From an uncultured Lachnospiraceae bacterium (GTDB lineage Bacteria; Bacillota; Clostridia; Lachnospirales; Lachnospiraceae): a stretch of 16,051 nucleotides of DNA. The stretch is taken from contig CAMKMR010000010.1 of NCBI GenBank assembly GCA_946413945.1, forward strand, positions 1 through 16,051, in the 5' to 3' direction. A program made the position numbers and the translations under genes. A model generated the notes under the pieces. The model worked only from the letters and a program-made list of their open reading frames with translations, was not told the DNA's origin and did not search any database. This document shows, one piece after another, positions 1 to 6,348 of the stretch. How positions within the stretch are numbered: the stretch's first letter is position 1; each line of letters starts with the position of its first letter.

Positions 1-63
1 AGTTGTAAATCTAAGCCCTGCGGAAGGAACTTCATCTGCAAGGAGTTGTAAAGCTAGGCCCTG
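1..63. repeat. Two copies of a 20-bp direct repeat at the window edge
   Basis: The 20 bases at 1-20 (agttgtaaatctaagccctg) recur at 44-63 with 18 of 20 identical, giving a 43-bp period. The 23 bases between them are seen only once. Because the first copy starts at base 1, this could be the end of a longer tandem array lying outside the window. No gene is assigned to bases 1-107: plus-strand frames close at 49-51 and 62-64, and the open minus-strand frame has no usable start codon. An ATCTTG/CAAGAT stem of 6 bp with a 7-nt loop follows at 76-94. Confidence 0.5.
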
Positions 64-107
64 ATATTTAACTATATCTTGGCCGCATCAAGATTTCTTA
101 TATCTAT

Positions 108-148
108 AAAAAAAGAGGATGCATCATCTGATGCAATCCTCTTTTTTT
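108..148 (-). terminator. Bidirectional Rho-independent terminator
   Basis: Seven A then GAGGAT (108-120) pair with ATCCTC then seven T (136-148). An inner GCATCA/TGATGC stem and a 2-nt loop continue the hairpin, with one unpaired A at 135. The long stem followed by a U-run is a classic intrinsic terminator. It lies 21 nt past the stop codon of the 170-1291 gene, so it should end the minus-strand envelope cluster. Its symmetry means it could also stop a plus-strand transcript arriving from outside the window. Confidence 0.92.
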
Positions 149-169
149 ATTATTGTAAGAACTCTATTA

Positions 170-1291
170 TTACAAGGTACCTTTATCATCATTATTGCTA
201 TAATAATTATTATTTACAGCACTTCCGGTCTTATCATACTTATCAGTAAGATCATCCATCTTGCTGTCTCCAAAGGTTTTCAGAGGCTGCTTTAAGATTC
301 TTTCAAGTCTTTCATCCTCTTCTTTTTCCTTCTGCTTCTTTTTCTCCCACCAATTCTTACTTACAAGAATAACAACGATAACGCCCGCTGCAGAAATGAG
401 TGCAATGATAACCTTATGATTATTAGATTTCATAACTTTCTGAGCCTTGCTTTCAGCCATTATCCTGTTTCCGGCAGCTGAAAGGCCATATCCGAAAGTC
501 TTTGCCAGATCATTCTCCCCCCACTCAGATAAGATATCTGCCTGAATCACTTCAAATGACTCTGCGTCAACTATCTCTCCGGTAGCATTTCCTGCTGCTG
601 TATAGAAGGTCTGCTCATTACCGATATAAACAAATAAGAGATTACCAGGACAAGCATTAAAAAGATCGTCATAAAGTTTTTCTTCATAATTTGCATATCC
701 AGTATATTCTGATTCTGCAGGATAATCATCTATTACATAAAGGAATGGGAAAACACCGGTATCATTATAGAATTCAGAGAATCCCTTGATAAGATAATTC
801 TTATTTGAATTATCGATATATATTTCCCCATCTACAGGCACACTGTCATCGATATAATAACCTTTACTTGAATCTACCGCTCCTGTGTACTTTGTTCTTC
901 CAAGTCCCTGTTTTGAACTAGCACTGTTTCTCTGGGAATTTGATTTAGACCCCATTGATGCTGCTAATGCAAATACGATTATCAGGATAACTATTGATGA
1001 AAGGCATCCTCCACAACCAGATGAAGAACTTCTTCTGTACCCTGATCCTCTATATCCTGGTCCTCTGTAATAATCTGACCTGTGATAATTTCTAGGTCCA
1101 CCGTAATAATTTCCTCTAGAACCCCCACGGTAAGAGCCTCCACCAAAGCTGCTTGTACTTCTGTGACTGCTGCTTGATGAACGAAAACTTGATCCTCCAA
1201 ATGAATGACTGCTGCTTCTAAAGCTTCCTCCTCCAAATGAATGAGACCCTGAAGAGTGGCCACCTCCGCCACCACCTATTCCTCTTGCCAT
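170..1291 (-). CDS. Membrane protein with Arg/Gly/Ser-rich N-terminus and TPM-like domain
   Basis: This 373-residue protein starts at an ATG preceded by GGGAGG (1300-1305, 8-nt spacing). Residues 1-92 are low complexity, with repeats of the type SHSFGGGSFRSS followed by RGG-like and tyrosine-rich segments. A membrane helix follows at about 97-113, then an alpha/beta domain at about 145-280, a second helix at about 294-311, and a charged tail (KKKQKEKEEDERLE). The basic N-terminus and basic tail suggest both ends are cytoplasmic, with the central domain outside. That domain resembles TPM (YgcG/Psb32) domains in pattern, including a FLYVIDD strand and a LLFVYIGNEQTFYTAAG segment. This family call is inference. 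No catalytic residues could be assigned. It is the last gene before the terminator and follows the DUF308 gene after 28 nt, so the two are probably co-expressed. Confidence 0.8.
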   Translation of the reverse strand: MARGIGGGGGGHSSGSHSFGGGSFRSSSHSFGGSSFRSSSSSHRSTSSFGGGSYRGGSRGNYYGGPRNYHRSDYYRGPGYRGSGYRRSSSSGCGGCLSSIVILIIVFALAASMGSKSNSQRNSASSKQGLGRTKYTGAVDSSKGYYIDDSVPVDGEIYIDNSNKNYLIKGFSEFYNDTGVFPFLYVIDDYPAESEYTGYANYEEKLYDDLFNACPGNLLFVYIGNEQTFYTAAGNATGEIVDAESFEVIQADILSEWGENDLAKTFGYGLSAAGNRIMAESKAQKVMKSNNHKVIIALISAAGVIVVILVSKNWWEKKKQKEKEEDERLERILKQPLKTFGDSKMDDLTDKYDKTGSAVNNNYYSNNDDKGTL

Positions 1292-1319
1292 TTAATAAAC
1301 CTCCCGATTGATAATACTA

Positions 1320-1886
1320 TTATTCTTCCCACACAACGTCTGTGCCGTCGTCAATATATCTTCCACCCTTATAAACTCTATAAGCTGTGTAAATATTTGA
1401 AATACCAAGGACTGTCATAAAGATTCCTATTATTATGAATATTGCATCAGCTACGCTGTCAGAAAGAAAGAAAAGCAAAAATCCAAGAATTGCTGTAAGG
1501 ATATCATTTGCAACATACTTAACAAAATCCTTATCTTTTCCTCTGACTCTTCTTGCATCAAATATTCTAAGGATTGAATTTATCAGGATGATAAATCCAA
1601 CAGCCATGATAACAAAACCTATAAGGCTTCCAGGATTAACAAGGAATGCGATTCCTATGATAAGTAACAACCCTGCAAATATTATTACAGATGGTGCAAA
1701 GGCTGCTAAAAGTGAAAATCCCAGCACAACAGCTATCACTATAAATAATACGCCGATAAGCTGTACTGCAAAACTAAGCACTCCTGCTCTTTTTACAACG
1801 AATAAAACACCTAAGACCATCATAAGAAGTGGAACTACTAATGATTTAGTGTCTTTCTTTATGAAATTAATAAAATTCTTTTCCAT
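1320..1886 (-). CDS. DUF308/HdeD-like polytopic membrane protein
   Basis: This 188-residue protein is highly hydrophobic, with about six membrane helices (roughly 14-33, 38-60, 64-84, 87-108, 126-144 and 147-170) joined by short loops. The paired, glycine-punctuated helices (for example GVLFIVIAVVLGFSLL and GLLLIIGIAFLV) and the length match the HdeD/DUF308 short-repeat family. HdeD is linked to acid resistance in E. coli, but the molecular role of most members is unknown. A basic loop (RRVRGKDKDF) separates the helix groups and the C-terminus is acidic. The ATG at 1884-1886 is preceded by GGAGGAAG inside the end of the upstream glycerophosphotransferase-like gene. The 20-bp overlap implies translational coupling. 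A specific role is not evident. Confidence 0.8.
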   Translation of the reverse strand: MEKNFINFIKKDTKSLVVPLLMMVLGVLFVVKRAGVLSFAVQLIGVLFIVIAVVLGFSLLAAFAPSVIIFAGLLLIIGIAFLVNPGSLIGFVIMAVGFIILINSILRIFDARRVRGKDKDFVKYVANDILTAILGFLLFFLSDSVADAIFIIIGIFMTVLGISNIYTAYRVYKGGRYIDDGTDVVWEE

Positions 1887-3018
1887 TTTCTTCCTCCTTC
1901 AAAAGACCAGCCTCTTTTAAGATCCTTATTGAGGCATGCCCGTCGCAGGCTGCCATATATTTATCTTTAAAGCACTTTAGCTCATCTTCGTCACATTTCC
2001 ATTCGCCACTGATAAGTATATCATATAAATCATCAGAATTCTTAACGATTTTTCCCGGAAATGTCTCTATGCTGTTATAAAATCCTCTTTGTTCTTCGTA
2101 CTCTTTTAAATCCGGTACAAAGAAGAGCATAGACTTTTTATATAAGGAATAATCAAATACAACAGATGAATAATCTGTAATAAGAAGATTACAAACCGGA
2201 AACATGTCCTCTGTTGAAATATCCATATTGTATTCCGGATAAAGCTTTCTTAAATGAGGATGCAGGCTTACTAAAAAGAACCATTCGTCCTTTAACTTGT
2301 TCATGGTCTCTATGATCCCTGCATCAAGCCCTTTACATTCCGGAGCAGAGGCATTTCCAGAAAAAGAAGGAGCATAAAGGCATATCTTTTTCCCCTTCGC
2401 CTGTGGATATCTGAAATAAAAGTTCTCTATCTTCTTATCATTTTGTCTTTTGCTAAAATACTCATCTGTCCGTGCTATCCCGGTTGCCTTTACTTCTTTA
2501 TCTGTAAGCTTAAAGGCTGATTTAAAGAACTGTCTGCAATAATCAGAAGATACCGTCACAAGATCAAAATTCTTCGCCGGATTTCCTTTATAATATTTAG
2601 CTATATCATCTTCTGCATCAAAGCCCATCTTTTTTAAGGCTCCTGCCGCATGCCAAAGCTGGATCACCTTTGTTCCTTCTCTCTTATCGCAGGCTGAGAC
2701 TGGAACAAAATAATTAGATATAAAAACATACTCTGCCCGAGCATATTTTTTCATAAAAGTCTTCATAAATCTAAAGACTGTGGCCGGATCCATCTTTCTT
2801 ATATCTCCGCTATAAACCTCGGTTTTATAGCCTCTCTTTTTAAGAGCCATGTATATAGCTTTCATCTCTTTTGAAAGGCCTTTATGATTTGAGTCTGCAA
2901 AGAGTACTCTGCCTTTTTCTATTTCTGTTTTATTCTCATAATATTTATACAGCTTGGGAAGAATGCCTTCCTGCATCAGCATCTTCAAGCTATCTTTTAT
3001 CATTTTTTTCATAGGCAT
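1867..3018 (-). CDS. CDP-glycerol glycerophosphotransferase family protein (TagB/TagF-like)
   Basis: This 383-residue protein belongs to the family that moves glycerol-phosphate (or other polyol-phosphate) units from CDP-glycerol to wall teichoic acid or related surface polymers on the cytoplasmic membrane face. Visible motifs are LWHAAGALKKMG (120-131, His123), YAPSFSG (215-221), SLHPH (251-255), TDYSSVVFDY (281-290) and a C-terminal EEQRGFY (308-314). These are the conserved donor-binding and catalytic landmarks of the family. There is no signal peptide or clear membrane helix. The length corresponds to the catalytic part alone, without the extra N-terminal region of long TagF proteins. The start is uncertain: ATGs at 3018, 3012 and 3003 all lack a convincing ribosome binding site. 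No other teichoic acid genes are in the window, so the acceptor polymer cannot be named. Confidence 0.85.
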   Translation of the reverse strand: MPMKKMIKDSLKMLMQEGILPKLYKYYENKTEIEKGRVLFADSNHKGLSKEMKAIYMALKKRGYKTEVYSGDIRKMDPATVFRFMKTFMKKYARAEYVFISNYFVPVSACDKREGTKVIQLWHAAGALKKMGFDAEDDIAKYYKGNPAKNFDLVTVSSDYCRQFFKSAFKLTDKEVKATGIARTDEYFSKRQNDKKIENFYFRYPQAKGKKICLYAPSFSGNASAPECKGLDAGIIETMNKLKDEWFFLVSLHPHLRKLYPEYNMDISTEDMFPVCNLLITDYSSVVFDYSLYKKSMLFFVPDLKEYEEQRGFYNSIETFPGKIVKNSDDLYDILISGEWKCDEDELKCFKDKYMAACDGHASIRILKEAGLLKEEENGKEFY

Positions 3019-3033
3019 AGAAGCAATATACTC

Positions 3034-3058
3034 TAATCTTATATTTTAATATAGATTA
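3034..3058. other. AT-rich palindrome between genes
   Basis: TAATCT and AGATTA arms flank inner ATAT/ATAT sequence with one bulged base. It lies in the 55-nt gap between the TPR protein gene and the glycerophosphotransferase-like gene. It could be a weak terminator, an operator or part of a promoter. It lacks the GC-rich stem and T-run of a proper intrinsic terminator, and no convincing -35/-10 pair was found, so its role is open. Confidence 0.3.
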
Positions 3059-3073
3059 AGTTTGCTTAAATAT

Positions 3074-4285
3074 TTATTCTTCTTCGACAACATCGTTCAC
3101 ATCATCAACTTTTTCTTCTGTGCCGTTCTCCGCATCTGTAGGCTGGCCAGTACCATTTTCAGCGTCAGTTGGTTGATTTTTATCAGCTTTATCGCCAACC
3201 TGTTTTTTAAGCTGGCTTATCTCATCCTTAAGATCAGTTATCTGATTATTAAGATCCACTGCCGCAGCATCTGTATTGGAAGCTTTTTCTTTCAGACTGT
3301 CTACAGTAGCATTTAAGCTTTCAATCTCGGAATTTTTCGATGATATTTCCTTAAGATATGAACTTTCGCTGGTCTTTAATTTTTCATAATAACTTCTTCT
3401 TACAGACGGAATAAGGATAAAATAGGACACCACTATACCAAGGATGATACCTGCCAGCATATAGATATTTGAATATCTGGCAAGGTTAAGTCCCTTATAA
3501 CGTTTGTATACTGATTCCTGGTTTCTCTTTCCCTTTTCCGGTCTTGGTGTTATAACCTTAGCCGGTCTGCCCTCATTTTCTTTTTCCTCTTCAACTCCGT
3601 AATAATTGAAAAGTTCAGCAGTTTCATCAGCTGAATCAGCCATTCTGGTTATATTTTCTTCTGATTCACCTAATTCTCTTAAATAATGAAGTGCTGTAGG
3701 ATTAGTCCTATCAAGACACATAACTTTGGCGAGGCATTTTCTTGCCATTCCTCTTCTATTCTTTCCAATATAGATAAGACCCATAAGTAGATATGCCTTA
3801 ATAAAATTAGAATTAAGACTTATTGCCTTATTAAGATTGATAAGAGCGAGGTCAATGCTGTAATTCTTTGCATGCTCAAGAGCCATATTGAATTCTCTGG
3901 CTGTCTGGCTTGCATTTTCAAGAGTCTTTGGATCGTCTCTTAATTCTTTTAAATATCTGACTGCAAGATTGTCCTTACCCGGATGCATATTTACGCTGAC
4001 CACCCAGTAATTAAGGGCAGGAACAACTTCTCCCATCTCATAATAGATAAGACCCAGAAGATTTCTTGCATTTATATTAGACTTGTTGTATCTAAGGGAT
4101 GCTTTAAGCGAATCTATTGCCCCTGAAAGGTCTCTTACCCTTGCTTTATCAAGTCCCATATTATAATAATGATTGGATGTATTTATTGCTTTTCTGAGGA
4201 AATCCTGACTAAGCCGGCACTTAGTACAATAACCATTTGTGCTGACAGGAGATCCACAGTAAAGGCATCTGTCTCTTACTGCCAC
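3074..4285 (-). CDS. Zinc-ribbon, TPR, transmembrane and coiled-coil protein
   Basis: This 403-residue protein has a multi-part layout. An N-terminal zinc ribbon is formed by CLYC (7-10) and CTKC (20-23). TPR-like helical repeats cover about 36-100 and 133-205, for example residues 72-91 with LLGLIYYEMGEVVPALNYW. A charged linker, one membrane helix at about 273-293, an extracytoplasmic coiled coil at about 300-365 and an acidic tail follow. The tail holds a 10-residue tandem repeat, QPTDAENGTG then QPTDAENGTE (371-390). The start is GTG (4283-4285) with AGGAG at 4295-4299. It begins 2 nt after the stop of a 46-codon gene and is likely coupled to it. The layout suggests a membrane scaffold that recruits cytoplasmic partners and reaches into the wall space. 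No named family was recognised. Confidence 0.87.
   Translation of the reverse strand: MAVRDRCLYCGSPVSTNGYCTKCRLSQDFLRKAINTSNHYYNMGLDKARVRDLSGAIDSLKASLRYNKSNINARNLLGLIYYEMGEVVPALNYWVVSVNMHPGKDNLAVRYLKELRDDPKTLENASQTAREFNMALEHAKNYSIDLALINLNKAISLNSNFIKAYLLMGLIYIGKNRRGMARKCLAKVMCLDRTNPTALHYLRELGESEENITRMADSADETAELFNYYGVEEEKENEGRPAKVITPRPEKGKRNQESVYKRYKGLNLARYSNIYMLAGIILGIVVSYFILIPSVRRSYYEKLKTSESSYLKEISSKNSEIESLNATVDSLKEKASNTDAAAVDLNNQITDLKDEISQLKKQVGDKADKNQPTDAENGTGQPTDAENGTEEKVDDVNDVVEEE
3116..3175 (-). repeat. Two-copy 30-bp coding repeat with fully divergent third codon positions
   Basis: The two units encode QPTDAENGTG (3146-3175) and QPTDAENGTE (3116-3145). Nine of the ten residues are identical, yet every one of those nine codons uses a different third base (caa/cag, cca/cct, act/aca, gac/gat, gct/gcg, gaa/gag, aat/aac, ggt/ggc, act/aca). 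The DNA is therefore only 19/30 identical. Confidence 0.85.
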
Positions 4286-4287
4286 TG

Positions 4288-4428
4288 TTATTTACTCCTA
4301 AGATCCTCAGTCATCTGAAGTACGATATCTGTTATATCCTTCAGATCATTTTTAAGTATTTCATCCTCTGCCTGACTAACCTCAAGGCTTGGTGTAAATC
4401 TCTTTATTTCTTCATCAAAATCTATCAT
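4288..4428 (-). CDS. Small acidic protein of 46 residues, upstream of the TPR gene
   Basis: An ATG at 4426-4428 is preceded by AGGAGA (4432-4437). It opens a 46-codon frame ending with TAA at 4288-4290, only 2 nt before the GTG of the zinc-ribbon/TPR gene. The product begins MIDFDEEIKRFTPSLEV and ends QMTEDLRSK. It is acidic, predicted mostly helical and amphipathic, with no cysteine, membrane helix or signal peptide. The good ribosome binding site, tight spacing and placement of the next gene's AGGAG within its last codons argue that it is translated and coupled to the TPR gene. It may be a partner or regulator of that membrane protein. The function is unknown and no family was recognised. 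Confidence 0.7.
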   Translation of the reverse strand: MIDFDEEIKRFTPSLEVSQAEDEILKNDLKDITDIVLQMTEDLRSK

Positions 4429-4442
4429 ATTTCTCCTAACTG

Positions 4443-4460
4443 ATAGCTTTTTTTAGCTAT
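4443..4460 (-). other. Small hairpin upstream of the 46-codon gene
   Basis: ATAGCT (4443-4448) and AGCTAT (4455-4460) form a 6-bp stem with a six-base loop, all A on the minus strand. It lies just upstream of the AGGAGA ribosome binding site of the small gene. It may shape the leader of this transcript. The stem is short and lacks a following T-run on the minus strand, so it is not called a terminator. Confidence 0.35.
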
Positions 4461-4461
4461 A

Positions 4462-4548
4462 CTCCGCCTCTTTTAAGCCTGCTCCGTCTCTTTAAAAACC
4501 CTGCCATGCTTTTTTAATAAGCCTGCTCTGTTTCTTAAAAAGCGCCTG
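4462..4548. repeat. Four degenerate ~22-bp tandem repeats between folC and the small gene
   Basis: Units at 4462-4481, 4482-4503, 4504-4525 and 4526-4548 (20, 22, 22 and 23 bp) share the plan CTCCGYCTC, then a T/A-rich middle, then CCTG. For example unit 1 is ctccgcctcttttaagcctg. The third unit is the most divergent. The repeats fill most of the 130-nt gap after folC and contain no open frame. They may be remnants of slippage or a run of protein-binding sites. Confidence 0.55.
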
Positions 4549-4558
4549 GATCAATTCA

Positions 4559-5860
4559 TCAGAGTCCAAGTTTTTCTCTTAATTCTCCGGCAAGATAAAG
4601 GGATCCTACCGAAAACACTATCTCATCATCTGAAAGTTTTTTTAGCATTTCTACTGCATCATCGGTTTTTCCAAAAACTTCAATGCTTTTTGGATCTACA
4701 TATTTTTCAAATGTATCTTTGATCGATCCTGTATCTAAAGTTCTGTCTGAATTAAAGCTGGTTATATATACCTTATCAGGCTTAAAAGCTTCTGCTATTA
4801 TCCTTGCAACTGAGTCATAATCTTTATCAGCTGATACAGCAAATAGAATAGCCTTAGTTTTCCAAGGTCCTTTTTCGCATATCTTTAATGCTGTTTCCAC
4901 AAAATACTTGGCAGCATTTTCATTATGAGCTCCATCAATAACAAGGTTCTTCTTAACAAATTCCATTCTTGCAGGCCAAGAAAAGTTTTTTATCCCTCTA
5001 CGGATAATACCAGCTCTCTTATCAGGATCCATATCTTTTAATAAAATTTCTGTTGCTGCGATCACTGTAGCCGCATTTCTTGTCTGATAAATAGCTGGAG
5101 ACATTACTAAAAGGTCTTCGTAATTATACTCATTTTCAACCGAAAAATCAATTTTGTCTAAGCTGTCCTGCTTAATACTAACTTTAAATTTTCCTGCATC
5201 CAGCATCCTAGTTACGCCCATTTCTTTGGCCTTACTTACTATAACCTGATCCGCCTCTACATCTCCTGTATTATAAACGAGAGCTACCTTAGAGGTTATA
5301 ATTCCAGCCTTTTCTCCGGCAATCTCAGTTATGGTATTACCAAGATACTGCATATGATCCATACCGATAGATGTGATAATATTTAAGACGGGGCTGACTA
5401 CATTTGTAGCATCCAGCCTTCCTCCCAGTCCGGTCTCTAAAATACAAAAATCCGGATTCTTTTCAGCAAAATACACCGCTGCCATAGCAAAAATATATTC
5501 AAAAAACGAGAGATGTTCTATCTCACTCCTGTTTTCTTCATATACATTTTTAACTTTTTCAAAGCAGTTAAGGAAATCCTCATCAGAGATCAGTTCTCCG
5601 TCTATAGAAATCCTTTCATTTATCTTCTCTAAATGAGGAGATATAAATGTTCCTACCACATATCCTGCCTCTCTAAGGACAGAAGCCAGCATCTCTGTTA
5701 CTGAGCCTTTGCCATTGGTGCCTGCTATATGAACTGCTTTTAATTTTTTCTCCGGACTTCCTAAGAACTCCAGATATTTTCTTAGATTCTCTATTCCTGA
5801 TTTTCCTGCAAAACGAGGAATATCAAGTATATATCTTACTGCCTCTTCGTATGATGTCAT
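4559..5860 (-). CDS. folC: Bifunctional folylpolyglutamate synthase / dihydrofolate synthase
   Basis: FolC ligates glutamate to dihydropteroate (making dihydrofolate) and to reduced folates, using ATP in the cytoplasm. The polyglutamates are kept in the cell and are preferred by folate enzymes. The 433-residue length is normal for the family. Motifs are the P-loop GTNGKGSV (47-54), SPHLEKINERI (74-84), ETGLGGRLDATN (142-153), EKAGI (183-187) and the C-terminal-domain motif DGAHNE (309-314) with VGSLYLAGELR (418-428). The ATG at 5858-5860 overlaps the TGA of queF as ATGA, with GAAGG at 5871-5875 as ribosome binding site. Other folate biosynthesis genes (folE, folP, folB, folK) are absent here, so whether both activities are used cannot be judged from the window. 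Confidence 0.97.
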   Translation of the reverse strand: MTSYEEAVRYILDIPRFAGKSGIENLRKYLEFLGSPEKKLKAVHIAGTNGKGSVTEMLASVLREAGYVVGTFISPHLEKINERISIDGELISDEDFLNCFEKVKNVYEENRSEIEHLSFFEYIFAMAAVYFAEKNPDFCILETGLGGRLDATNVVSPVLNIITSIGMDHMQYLGNTITEIAGEKAGIITSKVALVYNTGDVEADQVIVSKAKEMGVTRMLDAGKFKVSIKQDSLDKIDFSVENEYNYEDLLVMSPAIYQTRNAATVIAATEILLKDMDPDKRAGIIRRGIKNFSWPARMEFVKKNLVIDGAHNENAAKYFVETALKICEKGPWKTKAILFAVSADKDYDSVARIIAEAFKPDKVYITSFNSDRTLDTGSIKDTFEKYVDPKSIEVFGKTDDAVEMLKKLSDDEIVFSVGSLYLAGELREKLGL

Positions 5861-6348
5861 CTATTGTCTACCTTCTCTGGATACATATCATGATGTGCTA
5901 ATCTGTCAAACGCTATCTCTTCCCACTTTGTGCCTTTTTTTCCATAGTTGCAATATGGATCTATAGAGATTCCTCCTCTAGGAGTAAATTTTCCCCAGAC
6001 TTCAATATATTTAGGGTCCATAAGCTTAATAAGGTCCTTCATTATCTTATTTACACAGTCTTCATGGAAATCTCCATTATTTCTAAAGCTGAAAAGATAA
6101 AGCTTAAGAGACTTACTCTCTACCATCTTTACATCTGGCACATAAGAAATATAAATAGTAGCAAAGTCCGGCTGTCCTGTTATAGGACATAGACTGGTAA
6201 ACTCAGGGCAGTTAAACTTAACGAAGTAATCATTTTCCTGATGTTTATTTATAAATGTTTCTAATACCGATGGGGCATATTCTGAAGGATACTTAGTATG
6301 CTGATTACCAAGTAATGAGATACCTTCCTTTTCTAAATCTGTACGCAT
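5857..6348 (-). CDS. queF: NADPH-dependent 7-cyano-7-deazaguanine (preQ0) reductase
   Basis: QueF reduces the nitrile of preQ0 to the aminomethyl group of preQ1 with two NADPH. preQ1 is then inserted into tRNA on the way to queuosine. The 163-residue protein is the short, single-domain YkvM type that forms a tunnel-fold multimer. The nucleophile is Cys54 in EFTSLCPITGQPDF, the proton-relay Asp is Asp61, and Glu96 (in GDFHED) fits the substrate-binding Glu. The family motif appears as VESKSLKLYLFSFRNNG (76-92). The ATG overlaps the TAA of addA by one base (TAATG), with AGGAGG at 6354-6359. No preQ1 riboswitch and no queC, queD or queE are in the window. Its position between addA and folC is unlike the common queCDEF cluster. 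Confidence 0.97.
   Translation of the reverse strand: MRTDLEKEGISLLGNQHTKYPSEYAPSVLETFINKHQENDYFVKFNCPEFTSLCPITGQPDFATIYISYVPDVKMVESKSLKLYLFSFRNNGDFHEDCVNKIMKDLIKLMDPKYIEVWGKFTPRGGISIDPYCNYGKKGTKWEEIAFDRLAHHDMYPEKVDNR

Noticed and set aside
1..63. CRISPR array
   Set aside because: There are only two 20-bp copies with a 23-bp gap, no cas genes, and mismatches between copies.
991..1275. Second minus-strand open frame and a short plus-strand frame (885-1070) over the Gly/Ser-rich region
   Set aside because: They are by-products of the repetitive GC-richer codons of the 170-1291 gene. The 170-1291 frame has the ribosome binding site, membrane helices and a plausible domain.
1435..1920. Plus-strand open frame of 161 codons
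   Set aside because: It lies opposite the DUF308-like gene, has no ribosome binding site or recognisable domain, and mirrors the hydrophobic codons of the true gene.
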